DNA of 64,000 nucleotides from Chitinophaga sp. MM2321 (GTDB lineage Bacteria > Bacteroidota > Bacteroidia > Chitinophagales > Chitinophagaceae): assembly GCF_964033635.1 (NCBI RefSeq), contig NZ_OZ035533.1, positions 3,038,001 to 3,102,000 of the forward strand. Reading direction: 5' to 3'. The notes beneath the pieces are model-generated. The model was not told the DNA's origin. It saw nothing but the letters and a program-made list of their open reading frames with translations, and did no database searches. Below are positions 42,206 through 51,973 of the stretch, piece after piece (position 1 is the stretch's first letter; each line of letters begins with the position of its first letter). The position numbers and the translations under genes are program-made.

Positions 42206-44890
42206 ATGAATAGTAACAGCGTACATATCATCTTTTTTTATCTGCAGCCGGCGATGAGCCGGAGCGTATTGCGCCTGTTGCTATGGATGCTTTTGGCATG
42301 CTGCTGCCAAATAGCGATGGCAAAAGAACCAGAGCCGGAACCTGTGCTTTATGAAACCTCGGTATTCCTGGTGGTGCAGGGTATTGGCGGCATTGAAGTG
42401 CCTGCGCTGGTGAGCAATGACAGTGCTTTTCTTTCCATAACCGATGTATTCGACTTCCTGAAGATCCGCAATATGCTGTCGCCTTCATTGGATTCGGTAC
42501 AGGGCTTCTTTATCACCGAACAGGCGGCGTACGTAATAGACAAGGCGAATCATCAGATAAATTATCAGGGCAAGATCTTTCCCCTGATGCCAACGGAACT
42601 GATAGGTACGGAAACCGGCCTTTACATGAGCACGAGCAGTTTTGGAAAAGTATTTGGTCTCAATTGCAAATTCAACTTCCGGTCACTCTCTGTTACCATG
42701 ACCACAAAGGTCGAATTACCTGCCATCCGCGAGATGCGGCAGGAAGTGATGCGGCGCAATATCGGCCGGCTAAAGGGACAGCTAAAGGCAGACACTGTAA
42801 TCGGTCTCAACCGATCCCTGTTCCAGTTCGGGATGGCCGATTGGTCAATAGTAGCCACCCAACGCAATCCCGGCGCAAACGATACCTGGCTCAATCTTAC
42901 CCTTGGTGGTACCGTTGCCGGTGGTGAAACAACTGTATCGCTCAATTACAATAACTACGCACAGCAGCAATTACCTTATAGTCACGACACCAGCGCAATA
43001 CGGGCGTTTGACCAGCGGCGGCAATACTACCGCTGGCGCTACGTGAACAACGATAATCGCGCATTACGGCAGGTAACTGTCGGCAAAATATTCACCCAGT
43101 CTACCGCCTCTATCTTTTCTCCGGTAGTAGGGGTTCAGTTCACGAACACCCCCACTTCATACCGCCGTTCCTTCGGCTCCTATACCCTCAGTAACTTTAC
43201 GGAGCCCGGATGGACGGTAGAATTGTATGTAAACAATGCGCTGGTAGATTATGCAGTTGCCGATGCTTCCGGCTTTTTCACTTTCCAGGTGCCCTTGGTA
43301 TACGGCAATTCTATAGTGCGACTGCGTTTTTTCGGTCCCTGGGGGGAAGAGCGTTTTCGTGAAGAGAATATGAGTGTACCCTTCAACTTCCTGCCGTTGC
43401 ATGAATTTGAATATACGGCAAGCGCGGGCATAGTGGAAGACGGTCGCAACAGCCTTTTCTCCAGGGTCGAAATGAACTATGGCGCCACCCGTTACATTAC
43501 AATGGGCGCAGGCGTGGAATATCTTTCCTCCATTACTACTACCGATAAAACCATGCCCTTTGTAAATGCATCTGCCCGGCTGTTCCGCAACCTTCTGCTA
43601 TCGGGCGATTATACCTATGGCGTGAGGGGCAGGGGTATTATGAGCTACCGCCTACCCTCCAACCTGCAGTTTGAACTTTATTACACACGATACAAAAAAG
43701 GCCAGAAAGCCATTATTTATAATTACAAGGAAGAACGTAAAGCGGTGATATCAAAGCCTTTTATGAGCCGGCGCTTTTCCATGTTCACTCGTTTTACGTT
43801 CAACCAGATCGTACTGCCCGATACCAAATATACCACCACGGAACTGCTGTTGTCGGGCTCCATTTTCAGGGTAGGGACCAGCTTTAGCACTTATGGTATA
43901 TTTATCTCCGGCGCTTCCCCATTTATTTACAGCAATCTGGCCCTTACCTACCGCATGCCAGGAGAAATCCTGATCAACCCCCAGCTACAATATGAATACA
44001 ATACCGGCAGACCAATCTCTGTACGCTGTGAGCTGGGAAAATATCTATTTCGTCACGGTTATGTGAATGTGTCCTATGAGCAAAATTTCAAGAGCCGGTT
44101 TACTAATATTGGTATTGGTCTACGCTATGACTTCAATTTTACCCAGGTGGGCGCCTCTGCCTGGCATGGTACCCAGCAGTCCATGCTCGTAGAGTCTGCC
44201 CGCGGCAGCCTGGTACATGATGGCAAGACCGGTTACACCGGCTTTAACAATCGCAGCAGCGTGGGTACCGGCGGGGTGGTGCTTATACCGTTCCTGGACT
44301 TCAACGGTAACGATCGAAGAGATCCTGGCGAACCCAAAGCCGCCGGACTAAAAGTAAATATCAATGGAGGCAGGGTGTTGCAAAACAGAGACGACACCAC
44401 CGTACGCATTATGAACATGGAGCCTTATGAGCACTATTTCATAGAGCTGAACAAAAACAGCTTCGATAATATTGCATGGCGGCTGAAAAAGCCCACTATC
44501 AGCGTAATAATAGATCCCAACCAGCTAAAGTCGGTGGAAGTCCCCGTGGCTATCATGGGCGAGGTATCGGGCACGGTTATCCTGCAGGAGAATGACTCCG
44601 AAAAAGGCTTAGGCCGCATCACGGTATGCTTTTACCGGCCTGACTCCACCCTGGCAGCCAAGGTGCAGACGGAATCGGACGGCTTTTTCAACTTCCTGGG
44701 ACTGACCCCGGGAGCCTATACCGCACGTATTGACCCGGCGCAGTTACAGAAGTTGGGCATGATGTCCACTCCTGAAGCTATCCCGTTTAAAGTTTCACTT
44801 CGTTTAGACGGAGACGTAATAGACGACCTGCAGTTTCGCATAAAGAAAGAGAGCAATGAAACACCACCCACTTTACCTTTGACTCAATAA
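42206..44890 (+). CDS. Usher-like outer membrane assembly protein (FimD/PapC-related)
   Basis: 894 residues. The ATG at 42254 (M-S-R-S-V-L-R-L-L-L-W) gives a cleaner signal peptide than 42206. Residues about 330-385 hold the usher-like block P-G-W-T-V-E-L-Y-V-N-N-A-L-V, G-F-F-T-F-Q-V-P-L-V-Y-G-N-S, R-L-R-F-F-G-P-W-G-E-E-R, which parallels the plug/middle domain of FimD-type ushers. A barrel-like region follows. Near 695 is F-L-D-F-N-G-N-D-R-R-D-P-G-E-P, then two Ig/carboxypeptidase-regulatory-like modules. The order chaperone, adhesin, pilin-like, usher supports the role. It is diverged from proteobacterial ushers, so exact export partners are unproven. Confidence 0.75.
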   Translation: MNSNSVHIIFFYLQPAMSRSVLRLLLWMLLACCCQIAMAKEPEPEPVLYETSVFLVVQGIGGIEVPALVSNDSAFLSITDVFDFLKIRNMLSPSLDSVQGFFITEQAAYVIDKANHQINYQGKIFPLMPTELIGTETGLYMSTSSFGKVFGLNCKFNFRSLSVTMTTKVELPAIREMRQEVMRRNIGRLKGQLKADTVIGLNRSLFQFGMADWSIVATQRNPGANDTWLNLTLGGTVAGGETTVSLNYNNYAQQQLPYSHDTSAIRAFDQRRQYYRWRYVNNDNRALRQVTVGKIFTQSTASIFSPVVGVQFTNTPTSYRRSFGSYTLSNFTEPGWTVELYVNNALVDYAVADASGFFTFQVPLVYGNSIVRLRFFGPWGEERFREENMSVPFNFLPLHEFEYTASAGIVEDGRNSLFSRVEMNYGATRYITMGAGVEYLSSITTTDKTMPFVNASARLFRNLLLSGDYTYGVRGRGIMSYRLPSNLQFELYYTRYKKGQKAIIYNYKEERKAVISKPFMSRRFSMFTRFTFNQIVLPDTKYTTTELLLSGSIFRVGTSFSTYGIFISGASPFIYSNLALTYRMPGEILINPQLQYEYNTGRPISVRCELGKYLFRHGYVNVSYEQNFKSRFTNIGIGLRYDFNFTQVGASAWHGTQQSMLVESARGSLVHDGKTGYTGFNNRSSVGTGGVVLIPFLDFNGNDRRDPGEPKAAGLKVNINGGRVLQNRDDTTVRIMNMEPYEHYFIELNKNSFDNIAWRLKKPTISVIIDPNQLKSVEVPVAIMGEVSGTVILQENDSEKGLGRITVCFYRPDSTLAAKVQTESDGFFNFLGLTPGAYTARIDPAQLQKLGMMSTPEAIPFKVSLRLDGDVIDDLQFRIKKESNETPPTLPLTQ

Positions 44891-44944
44891 AATCAGGCAT
44901 TCACAAAAGTTCGATGCTCTACTGAGTACAAACGAATACGATGA

Positions 44945-44974
44945 AAAATGGCTATCCGCAAAGACAACCATTTT
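44945..44974 (+). terminator. weak hairpin after the usher gene
   Basis: AAAATGG and CCATTTT pair over a 16-base loop, followed by A-rich sequence. It is the only terminator-like structure seen in the 241-base gap before the convergent gene at 45132, and it is weak. Confidence 0.3.
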
Positions 44975-45131
44975 CAAAATAAAAAAAGCACCTGACTATT
45001 CAGGGATATGATAATAGCTACATACAGCTGCATAATCGTTATAATCAGGATGAGCTGCCTGCCGACACCAGGATCATAACGAGAAAAAACATAGTTACAT
45101 GTGATAACTGCTTCATACTAAGTTTGTTTTA

Positions 45132-46211
45132 TTATTGATTGAAATCGATTTGTATTCGTCCGGTTGGAATGTGATCCAGTTTTTCAAATGAAATTTTACC
45201 AAAATTTTGTTGGGCGAGATGCGTAACATTTGTACTTGGCTTGGGGTTAAATCCCGAAAAATGTTCTACATCAAAGCGGTGCAATAACCAGTTCTTATTC
45301 GCAGTATCAAATTTAAAAGTGCTATACCGGTGATCAAAATTTGTATCATCAGTTGCTATGCGCTGTTCAATAGTAAAATAGCCGTTCTTTATCACCGTTT
45401 TCAAATTGTTTACATTGAATGTTTCATTCGGGATAATCAATTGGGTATTTGTCTGTGCTACTTTGTAACTACCGTTGCCTTGCTGCAGTAAAAGCTGAAT
45501 ATGGCAACTGTCTTCATTGTACAAAATGAACAATAAGTCTTTTTTAAATCCATCCAGATTCAGATCCCCATCGGCAAAAGCTGCTAAACGCCAACCTACC
45601 GGAATGTATTTTGCATACCGTTCCGATGCCTTATAAACAGGCTCGCCGGTATCCTCCGGCATCGGATTAGTTTTTGAACGTTCAAAAAACTTTGATTCGG
45701 AGGCCGCCGAAAAATTAATTTTCCCGGTTTGTTGAGCGGTAATTTGCTGCCTTGCAAAAAGATTTTCCACACCGTAATTTCGAGTAACAGCAGTATATTC
45801 TTTGAAGTAATAATTACCATCGCTGCCTTTTTCAAAGACAATCGAAATATCGGATACAGCACTATTACTCCCGAGCGTATAATCAATAGAAATTTTATTG
45901 CCTGATAATCCGGGGTAATTCCCACCTGAAACACCGAGTAATTCTTTGCTCATCAGCAACTCACTGTTTTCAGCGATCTTTTTCAGCTTCCCTTTTTCGT
46001 TCCGGAACAAGACAAGTGTCTCGTTGGTGTCTTGTTCTTTGGAAGCAAGTTCCAGCAGAATATCACCTGAAGATTGTTTCAACCCCTCGCCAGAGGCTTC
46101 CACCAACCGAAGTCCGTTTAAAAATGGGTTAAGCTGTTTTTCGGTGATCTGCGCATTTACCTTGATGATACAATATCCCAACAGCAATGCAGATAAGATC
46201 GCAATTTTCAT
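45132..46211 (-). CDS. Exported protein of unknown function with a D-L-N-x-DG motif
   Basis: 359 residues with a signal peptide (MKIAILSALLLGYCIIKVNAQ). Not recognised as a named family. Around residue 215 it has A-D-G-D-L-N-L-D-G-F-K-K-D-L-L-F-I-L, resembling the FG-GAP/VCBS calcium-binding motif in integrin-like repeats; the same type occurs in two lipoproteins of this operon. It is the last gene of the minus-strand run that starts near 53900, 147 bases behind the previous one, so it could have its own promoter. Confidence 0.75.
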   Translation of the reverse strand: MKIAILSALLLGYCIIKVNAQITEKQLNPFLNGLRLVEASGEGLKQSSGDILLELASKEQDTNETLVLFRNEKGKLKKIAENSELLMSKELLGVSGGNYPGLSGNKISIDYTLGSNSAVSDISIVFEKGSDGNYYFKEYTAVTRNYGVENLFARQQITAQQTGKINFSAASESKFFERSKTNPMPEDTGEPVYKASERYAKYIPVGWRLAAFADGDLNLDGFKKDLLFILYNEDSCHIQLLLQQGNGSYKVAQTNTQLIIPNETFNVNNLKTVIKNGYFTIEQRIATDDTNFDHRYSTFKFDTANKNWLLHRFDVEHFSGFNPKPSTNVTHLAQQNFGKISFEKLDHIPTGRIQIDFNQ

Positions 46212-46358
46212 TTTAGAACTTTTTAATTATAGTTCGTCTTTAAATCTTGGTAATTCAATTGCTGCAGTTGCGCTTTGTTTGATAAAAGTTTTTCTTGTGG
46301 TCATTGATTCTAAATTTTAGTATGTGGTGCTTTCTTTAACCCCATAAAACATACTTTT

Positions 46359-47117
46359 CTATTTCCACCATCTTTCTTTCTCCTTCAATTGAGCTTTTTC
46401 AACTCTCGGGTCGTTATAATCAATATGTAAACTCTCTGGGTGCCGGGCAAGAACAAAGCTTTTCCATCCGTTTTCAATATAAAGATGATTGATATAAAGA
46501 TCTCCGTCATCACCTGTGCGAAACAAATGCTGTTTACGAGACCAACCGCCCCCGTTATGCCATAGGCAATGTTTGGATTGCTTTGTTTTATAGCTTACCC
46601 AATTCCCTTCAAAATAATTTCCATCATAGGCTGCATCGCCATAATAAAGAAGTTCATCTGACTGCATTTTGGTTGCTTTTACAGTAAATCCTTTATAAAG
46701 CGTTCCTTTAATTTCACCTGCTCCATATTGGTTCTTATCTTCCTGGAGGACTAAACAGGCGGTGAATTTTCCCTGGCGAATATTTCCTGGGATATTGGGA
46801 TCTTCATCAACTTCGAAAGTAATCGCTGTTTCAATCGTTATTGTTCCTGTAAATGCACAGATATTCTCTTTTACTTTGGTCTTTCCTTTCACGAAATAAG
46901 CATAGGGATTTTCTGGATTTTTCTCAACAGAAGAGAAATGGATGTAAAATCGTTGATAATCATCTCCCAAAAAACCATAAGCATCATTGGATACTAAAAT
47001 AAAATCGGTAATATCCTGTTTTTGGATGTCTGCATAGAAGTCAATCGTATCGGCCTTTTGAGTGAAACCAGTCTGGTAAAAAATCAGGAAGCATAAAATG
47101 AAAGTGTGTATTTTCAT
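46359..47117 (-). CDS. Exported hypothetical protein
   Basis: 252 residues with a signal peptide ending near G-F-T-Q-K. Not recognised. The visible sequence has a repeated beta-strand pattern and a conserved-looking aromatic C-terminus (G-G-G-W-S-R-K-Q-H-L-F, W-K-S-F-V-L-A-R-H-P-E-S, K-E-R-W-W-K). Several motifs such as G-E-I-K-G-T-L-Y-K-G-F-T-V-K-A are consistent with an outer-envelope beta protein. It is 51 bases from the upstream lipoprotein gene and is probably cotranscribed. Confidence 0.75.
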   Translation of the reverse strand: MKIHTFILCFLIFYQTGFTQKADTIDFYADIQKQDITDFILVSNDAYGFLGDDYQRFYIHFSSVEKNPENPYAYFVKGKTKVKENICAFTGTITIETAITFEVDEDPNIPGNIRQGKFTACLVLQEDKNQYGAGEIKGTLYKGFTVKATKMQSDELLYYGDAAYDGNYFEGNWVSYKTKQSKHCLWHNGGGWSRKQHLFRTGDDGDLYINHLYIENGWKSFVLARHPESLHIDYNDPRVEKAQLKEKERWWK

Positions 47118-47168
47118 GAAATCAGGGTTTTAAAATGGATGTTTTCTGGATTTTTTATAAGATCATTT

Positions 47169-48218
47169 TTAACAGGGCATAAACAAGTAAATACCTTCTA
47201 ATACCCCTTCTTTGCTAAAGTCGATTCGGAGCTGGTTGTCAGATTCAGGGCCATCGGGAATACTGAATGTTTTACCGCCGTTCTCCCGGTCTTCTATCTG
47301 CCAACTGTTTTCGTTATAAAAGATATTTTTCAATTCATCAAGCGTAGTTTTTCCTGTAATCGTGCCTTTGTCAGTATTGATCTGATAGTTGCTGCCATGA
47401 ATCAATACACTGCGCCAGGCAGCTTTTTTTCCGTTTTGAAGCTCGATCATCATTCGGTGAGCATAATATAGCTCACTATATGTTCCTTCGCCAAAATAAG
47501 TACCGCATTCGGGTTGTTCTTCGGGAGTCGATATTTTTCCTTTTCCCATAATCTGCTCATATTCTTCCAGAGTTCCGGTTAGAGGCATTAATTTACCGGT
47601 CGGCGTCGTAATATTTTCCAACCGCAAATATTCCCGTTTCTCATTTTCTGTTTTATGGAGCGCGGTTTGTGTATTCATCAGCTTGCCGTTTTTAAATACA
47701 TATTCCACAGGAATTCCGGGCAGGCTTTCATCTTTATTCCCGACAAGATTCCCGGTGATTTTTCCATTTTTAATTTCATCAAATGCAATAAACCGTTCCG
47801 CCCAGTTGCCACCTCCATCCAATTGTGACTGGTATTCCCATTGATTATGCCGGTTCAGGAAAACGGCGTAATGTAAATCCGAATTATTGCCACCACCGCG
47901 GCCTTCTACAGAAAATGCTACCAAAGCATCTGTTATGCCATCATTATTCAAATCCCCAAAAAACGGCTTTAAAATCAAGTCACTGAATGCATATTTCTTT
48001 TCACCCTCCAAGGCTAAATCATTCAGAAACTTTTTATCTTTTTTCAGTGTATCGAAAGCCTGCATAAGGGCAATACTATCGTTGTTGGGACTGTCAGCAA
48101 CCGTAGTTTTACCATTATCCATATGGGTGTTTTGTACGGAAGAATGGTTTTGTCCGCAACTGAAAGACATCAGAACCAGCCATACGCTTATGACGGTCAA
48201 AAAATAATTTCTGTTCAT
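47169..48218 (-). CDS. Lipoprotein of unknown function with a D-L-N-N-DG motif
   Basis: 349 residues. Lipobox M-S-F-S-C (Cys21). Not recognised. Near residue 90 it has F-G-D-L-N-N-D-G-I-T-D-A-L-V, a calcium-binding FG-GAP-like loop, then G-R-G-G-G-N-N-S-D-L-H-Y. The C-terminal half contains the G-T-Y-F-G-E-G-T-Y-S-E-L-Y-Y-A-H-R region typical of small extracytoplasmic proteins. It follows the 282-residue lipoprotein by only 12 bases, so the two are likely translated from one message. Confidence 0.78.
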   Translation of the reverse strand: MNRNYFLTVISVWLVLMSFSCGQNHSSVQNTHMDNGKTTVADSPNNDSIALMQAFDTLKKDKKFLNDLALEGEKKYAFSDLILKPFFGDLNNDGITDALVAFSVEGRGGGNNSDLHYAVFLNRHNQWEYQSQLDGGGNWAERFIAFDEIKNGKITGNLVGNKDESLPGIPVEYVFKNGKLMNTQTALHKTENEKREYLRLENITTPTGKLMPLTGTLEEYEQIMGKGKISTPEEQPECGTYFGEGTYSELYYAHRMMIELQNGKKAAWRSVLIHGSNYQINTDKGTITGKTTLDELKNIFYNENSWQIEDRENGGKTFSIPDGPESDNQLRIDFSKEGVLEGIYLFMPC

Positions 48219-48230
48219 CTTTCAAAATAT

Positions 48231-49079
48231 TTAGCAATCGTTTACTACTTTTAATTCGGCGATCTTTTTTAAAGGCTTTTCTTTGTCGTTCTTATCCGAA
48301 AGGAAAAAGAACAAATGCCGGCTTTCATAAAAATCACGCAGATCCAATACCATGTCAGGTAAGCCATCGTCATTGAGATCACCTACCCAAATCACTTTTG
48401 GCGTTACGGACTGCATTTCATCAATTGAGGCGATCTGGTAATTTAAACCTGCAGGAGTAACAAAATTCAGCATATAGTTTTGGATACGGTTTTCGCTTAA
48501 TTCATCTTCCGACTGTCCTTTTACTTCATTTGCCGGTAAAATATGTCCTTCATTATCATAGCAGCTGCCCATTGGTGAGAGCTTATATGCCTTGCCATTA
48601 AAATTAAACGCAACAGTGTGTTCCGGAAATAATGCTTTATCTTCCAGGATCGTCCTTAAACCGGTACTTAAACCTGCAAAGGGTGTAAAGAAAAATACAG
48701 CATTGTCGTGTTTGGATTTAATAATCATGACATCATCACCTACACATTCATCCCGTCCGTAAGTAACATTTAAATCGGCTACAGCAATTATCCACTTTTC
48801 AGATTTTTCGTCTTTGTAAAGTTCGTACCATTCTTTTTCCTTTACGCCTTTGGGAAAGCCATTCCCCTTTCGATACTGACTAGGCAAAAGGATTTCAACA
48901 GCGACAGGAAAAGAGGCAGCGGTTTCTGTTCCTTCGGAAGAAACCTGTACGAATGTATCCTTCACTGCTATTATGCTTTTAGTGCCCTCCCCTGGCTTTT
49001 TTGTTCCGTTTTGGCAGGATACACTTATGATCAGAATAGCAAAGAAGCGTATTCCATATATAGGGGATTTTAATTTCAT
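48231..49079 (-). CDS. Lipoprotein of unknown function with a D-L-N-D-DG motif
   Basis: 282 residues. The signal ends at a Cys in I-S-V-S-C (Cys22), giving a lipoprotein. Not recognised. A C-terminal V-G-D-L-N-D-D-G-L-P-D-M-V-L loop near 243 resembles an FG-GAP calcium-binding motif. It has two further Cys residues that could form a disulfide (D-E-C-V-G-D-D, G-S-C-Y-D-N). It is 50 bases downstream of the 137-residue cytoplasmic-looking protein and immediately before the second lipoprotein. Confidence 0.78.
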   Translation of the reverse strand: MKLKSPIYGIRFFAILIISVSCQNGTKKPGEGTKSIIAVKDTFVQVSSEGTETAASFPVAVEILLPSQYRKGNGFPKGVKEKEWYELYKDEKSEKWIIAVADLNVTYGRDECVGDDVMIIKSKHDNAVFFFTPFAGLSTGLRTILEDKALFPEHTVAFNFNGKAYKLSPMGSCYDNEGHILPANEVKGQSEDELSENRIQNYMLNFVTPAGLNYQIASIDEMQSVTPKVIWVGDLNDDGLPDMVLDLRDFYESRHLFFFLSDKNDKEKPLKKIAELKVVNDC

Positions 49080-49129
49080 GTTTTCTGAAAATTATTGGTT
49101 CATTTATCTGAACTTTGCCATCTTAGGAT

Positions 49130-49543
49130 TTAAATATGAAACTGATAATAACCTGTAATCTCTTGCTCGCGATACATTTTACTCCAAATGCGGAAATCCA
49201 CTTTGAAATAATCCACCAGCCGGTCTATATTGTCTATCACTGCTGAAAGTGATATTTTCTGTACCGCCTGTAGAGAAAGCGTAGCATAGTCGGCAAACAT
49301 ATCTGTTGCTTCCAAAAGGCATTGTCCTTCGTCTGTTGTAATCCTCTCGGATGCGCCAATACTGATGACATCGTTCATACCTTTCCATCCTTGAATAATA
49401 AGATGGATTTTTATCTTTTCACCTACATTGATGATATTGCCATCCCGAACCAGCGGTCCTGAAGCATATTGCAGCCAGGCTTGTTCCACAATTAATCCGC
49501 CGTTTGCTTCAACCTGTATTCCGTTTCTGATTTTAATGTTCAT
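49130..49543 (-). CDS. Small hypothetical protein without signal peptide
   Basis: 137 residues, not recognised. It starts with N-I-K-I-R-N-G-I-Q-V-E-A-N-G-G-L-I-V-E-Q-A and has no lipobox or membrane helix, so it is likely cytoplasmic, unlike most neighbours. The central I-S-I-G-A-S-E-R-I-T-T-D-E-G segment is unfamiliar. It lies between the DUF2207 gene (113 bases) and the lipoprotein pair (50 bases). Confidence 0.65.
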   Translation of the reverse strand: MNIKIRNGIQVEANGGLIVEQAWLQYASGPLVRDGNIINVGEKIKIHLIIQGWKGMNDVISIGASERITTDEGQCLLEATDMFADYATLSLQAVQKISLSAVIDNIDRLVDYFKVDFRIWSKMYREQEITGYYQFHI

Positions 49544-49656
49544 GATTGTATATTTTAAATAAACTAGCTGTTTTATTTTTCTACCACTTAAACAGAATGA
49601 GCAGGGCTTTCATATCCTCCACCGGTCAGGATATTCTTTCTCCGTTTTCTCAAAAA

Positions 49657-51336
49657 TTACCAACTACCGCCACCACCACCACCAAATCCGCCACCGGAAG
49701 AACCGCCACCCGAACGACTACCAGATGGCGAACTAACCATACTGGATTGCGCTGTTGCCATACTTCCCGAAAAAGATTTGGAAAACGCATACATTCCCAT
49801 CATGTGTGTTCCACTGCTACTGTACCATGTTGGTGGAGGAATGTTCAGTGCATCAAATTTCTTCGCCCAATTGCCCAATAATCCGAAAGCAAGTGCATAG
49901 CTCATGGTTTTTTCAAAGTATTGCTCGTCTTGTTCAATCAGCGTTTTAATCCGGCTGACTTCTGCCATTTTAATGAACTGCTTAAACCCTTTTAGTTCCG
50001 AGAATATAGCATTGCCTTGCTTATTCTTCTTTTGAAGGAAAAAGCTCATTAAGGCAATAAAAACACAGGTAAAGGGTGCCGATACTGCTGCAACCACGCC
50101 AAATACAAAAAGGAACAAAGGGCAAAGCAACACGCCTAAAGTAATTGCCACACCCATCGTGATCTTCATTACTTTATTGGATTTGACTTCGTAATATTTT
50201 TGCGCTTTCGCTTTTAATTCTTTTTTGGCTTCATTCATTGTTACATAAAAAGTATTGCGCAAACTGCCAATAAGTACCGTATCTCTCCAAATACCGAACA
50301 GAGTGCTGAATAGGCGTTGTTCATAATCGGGTGCAGTTACAGGAATAGTGTTTAGTCGTGTCAGTTTCATGTCCGCTTTTCCCAATAGACTGCTTTTCGG
50401 AATTTCTTCTATTGTAATAAATCCTTGTGAAGCCCATTGTGGTATCAATGCGATCAGATCCGAAGTATCCCCTTTATCATCAATGAGATAACCCGCCATT
50501 GCCGGATCAATATCTTTTGGTGGATAATAAGATGTAGTTGAAATCACTATATCGTCTTTGCCGTATTTCAACCATACCAGCCAAAATACAAATAACAGAA
50601 AGCCTAAAATCCCAACCCAGCCATATTGTTGCCATAGCGGAACGGTGATGAAATTTTCTTTGATCAGGTTTTTGGGTAATTTTATTAAAACGGTAACATC
50701 CTGCCCTGGAACGGAAATAAAAAAGTCATGGCTTTTACCAACAAAAACCCCATCGGAATACGAATAATCAAAATCAACTGAAGGGCTGGTTGTACCAGTA
50801 TTTCCCGCATATACAAAACAATTTTCCGGCGACAACACAACACCTTCGGGCACGTGAATATTGAAATTTATTTTCTGAAAAACAGCCAACCAGCCTTGCG
50901 GCTTTATGTTCCAGTAAAACTGCGCCAGATCATGCTCAAACAAGAAAGCATTATATACCCGGTATTTGATTTCATAATGCTGCAAACCTGTTACCAGCTT
51001 ATTCTTATCACCAATTTTGATCTTTATTTTTCCATCTGTCCTTTGTTCAATCTTATAATTCGTTGAAAAATTATATCCGGGAACCTCTAAATTTTCAATA
51101 ACCAATTTCCTGTTTTCGGTTTTCCCTTCGGTGGTTTGTAGTTTATAATCAGTGATAATCTCCCGAAAAATGCCGTGTTTTGCTTCAGTAAATTCAATAT
51201 TATACTTCTCAACCACATCAAAATAACCTTCCTTGCTGAGGTAGATATCAGCCGTGAGATCTTTGACGATAAAGCCTTGTGCAAATGCAGCACCGCTTTC
51301 AAACAGAAAAAACAATATGAAATAGACTCGCTTCAT
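49657..51336 (-). CDS. DUF2207 family membrane protein with Gly-rich tail
   Basis: 559 residues. A signal peptide leads into an extracytoplasmic DUF2207 beta-domain (residues about 25-240, with E-K-Y-N-I-E-F, H-G-I-F-R-E-I and L-Q-H-Y-E-I-K-Y-R-V), then a transmembrane helix (W-V-G-I-L-G-F-L-L-F-V-F-W-L-V-W), a cytoplasmic stretch and a second hydrophobic pair near 390-430. The C-terminus is the typical Ser/Gly tail (S-S-G-G-G-F-G-G-G-G-G-G-S-W). DUF2207 proteins commonly pair with LemA, as here with a 4-base gap. Their biochemical role is not settled. Confidence 0.9.
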   Translation of the reverse strand: MKRVYFILFFLFESGAAFAQGFIVKDLTADIYLSKEGYFDVVEKYNIEFTEAKHGIFREIITDYKLQTTEGKTENRKLVIENLEVPGYNFSTNYKIEQRTDGKIKIKIGDKNKLVTGLQHYEIKYRVYNAFLFEHDLAQFYWNIKPQGWLAVFQKINFNIHVPEGVVLSPENCFVYAGNTGTTSPSVDFDYSYSDGVFVGKSHDFFISVPGQDVTVLIKLPKNLIKENFITVPLWQQYGWVGILGFLLFVFWLVWLKYGKDDIVISTTSYYPPKDIDPAMAGYLIDDKGDTSDLIALIPQWASQGFITIEEIPKSSLLGKADMKLTRLNTIPVTAPDYEQRLFSTLFGIWRDTVLIGSLRNTFYVTMNEAKKELKAKAQKYYEVKSNKVMKITMGVAITLGVLLCPLFLFVFGVVAAVSAPFTCVFIALMSFFLQKKNKQGNAIFSELKGFKQFIKMAEVSRIKTLIEQDEQYFEKTMSYALAFGLLGNWAKKFDALNIPPPTWYSSSGTHMMGMYAFSKSFSGSMATAQSSMVSSPSGSRSGGGSSGGGFGGGGGGSW

Positions 51337-51340
51337 TATT

Positions 51341-51904
51341 TTATTTTAAAAAATCCACATTGACATTTTCTTTGTCCGCAGCATCCACTTCAAAGAAATC
51401 GAAGTGTTGATACCTGAACACACCTGCAAACACAGCTCCCGGAAAACTTTCACCGTAGGTATTGTTTTCACGAACGGTGCTGTTGTAATATCTGCGGCTG
51501 CGTTCCAGGTTTTCCTCAATCTCATTCAGTTTTTGCTGCAAATCGAGGAAATTGGTGCTGGCTTTCAGCCCGGGATAGGCTTCACTGAGCGCAAATAAAC
51601 TGCGTAAGGATTGTTGTAATTGGTTTTCTGCTTTTATTTGCGCATTAATGTCGCCGTTCGGCGCAGACATCGCAGCATTGCGGGCAGCTATAACCTTATT
51701 AAAAGTTTCCTGCTCGTGTGTGGCATAACCTTTTACGGTATTCACCAGATTGGGGATCAGATCGTGGCGACGTTTTAACGCTACATCAATATTACTCCAG
51801 GCATCTTTCACCATATTGCGGTTCCTGGCAAAACGGTTAAAAATGCTGATGACAGTACTTGCTAAGGCTATCAGGATAATAACAATAGTTCCGATGATAT
51901 ACAT
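51341..51904 (-). CDS. LemA family protein
   Basis: 187 residues, normal for LemA. One N-terminal transmembrane helix (I-G-T-I-V-I-I-L-I-A-L-A-S) and then a helical bundle with the family core V-K-D-A-W-S-N-I-D-V-A-L-K-R-R-H-D-L-I-P-N-L-V-N-T-V-K-G-Y-A and the late E-E-N-L-E-R-S-R-R-Y-Y-N-S-T-V-R. It is a membrane-anchored helical protein of unclear role and is coupled to the DUF2207 gene 4 bases downstream, a widespread pair. Confidence 0.94.
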   Translation of the reverse strand: MYIIGTIVIILIALASTVISIFNRFARNRNMVKDAWSNIDVALKRRHDLIPNLVNTVKGYATHEQETFNKVIAARNAAMSAPNGDINAQIKAENQLQQSLRSLFALSEAYPGLKASTNFLDLQQKLNEIEENLERSRRYYNSTVRENNTYGESFPGAVFAGVFRYQHFDFFEVDAADKENVNVDFLK

Positions 51905-51973
51905 GCTTTTATTTTTTCAAATTGAACAGCTACTTTGTAATGCCAATAATTCTTAGTCGTGATCAGGTATTTT

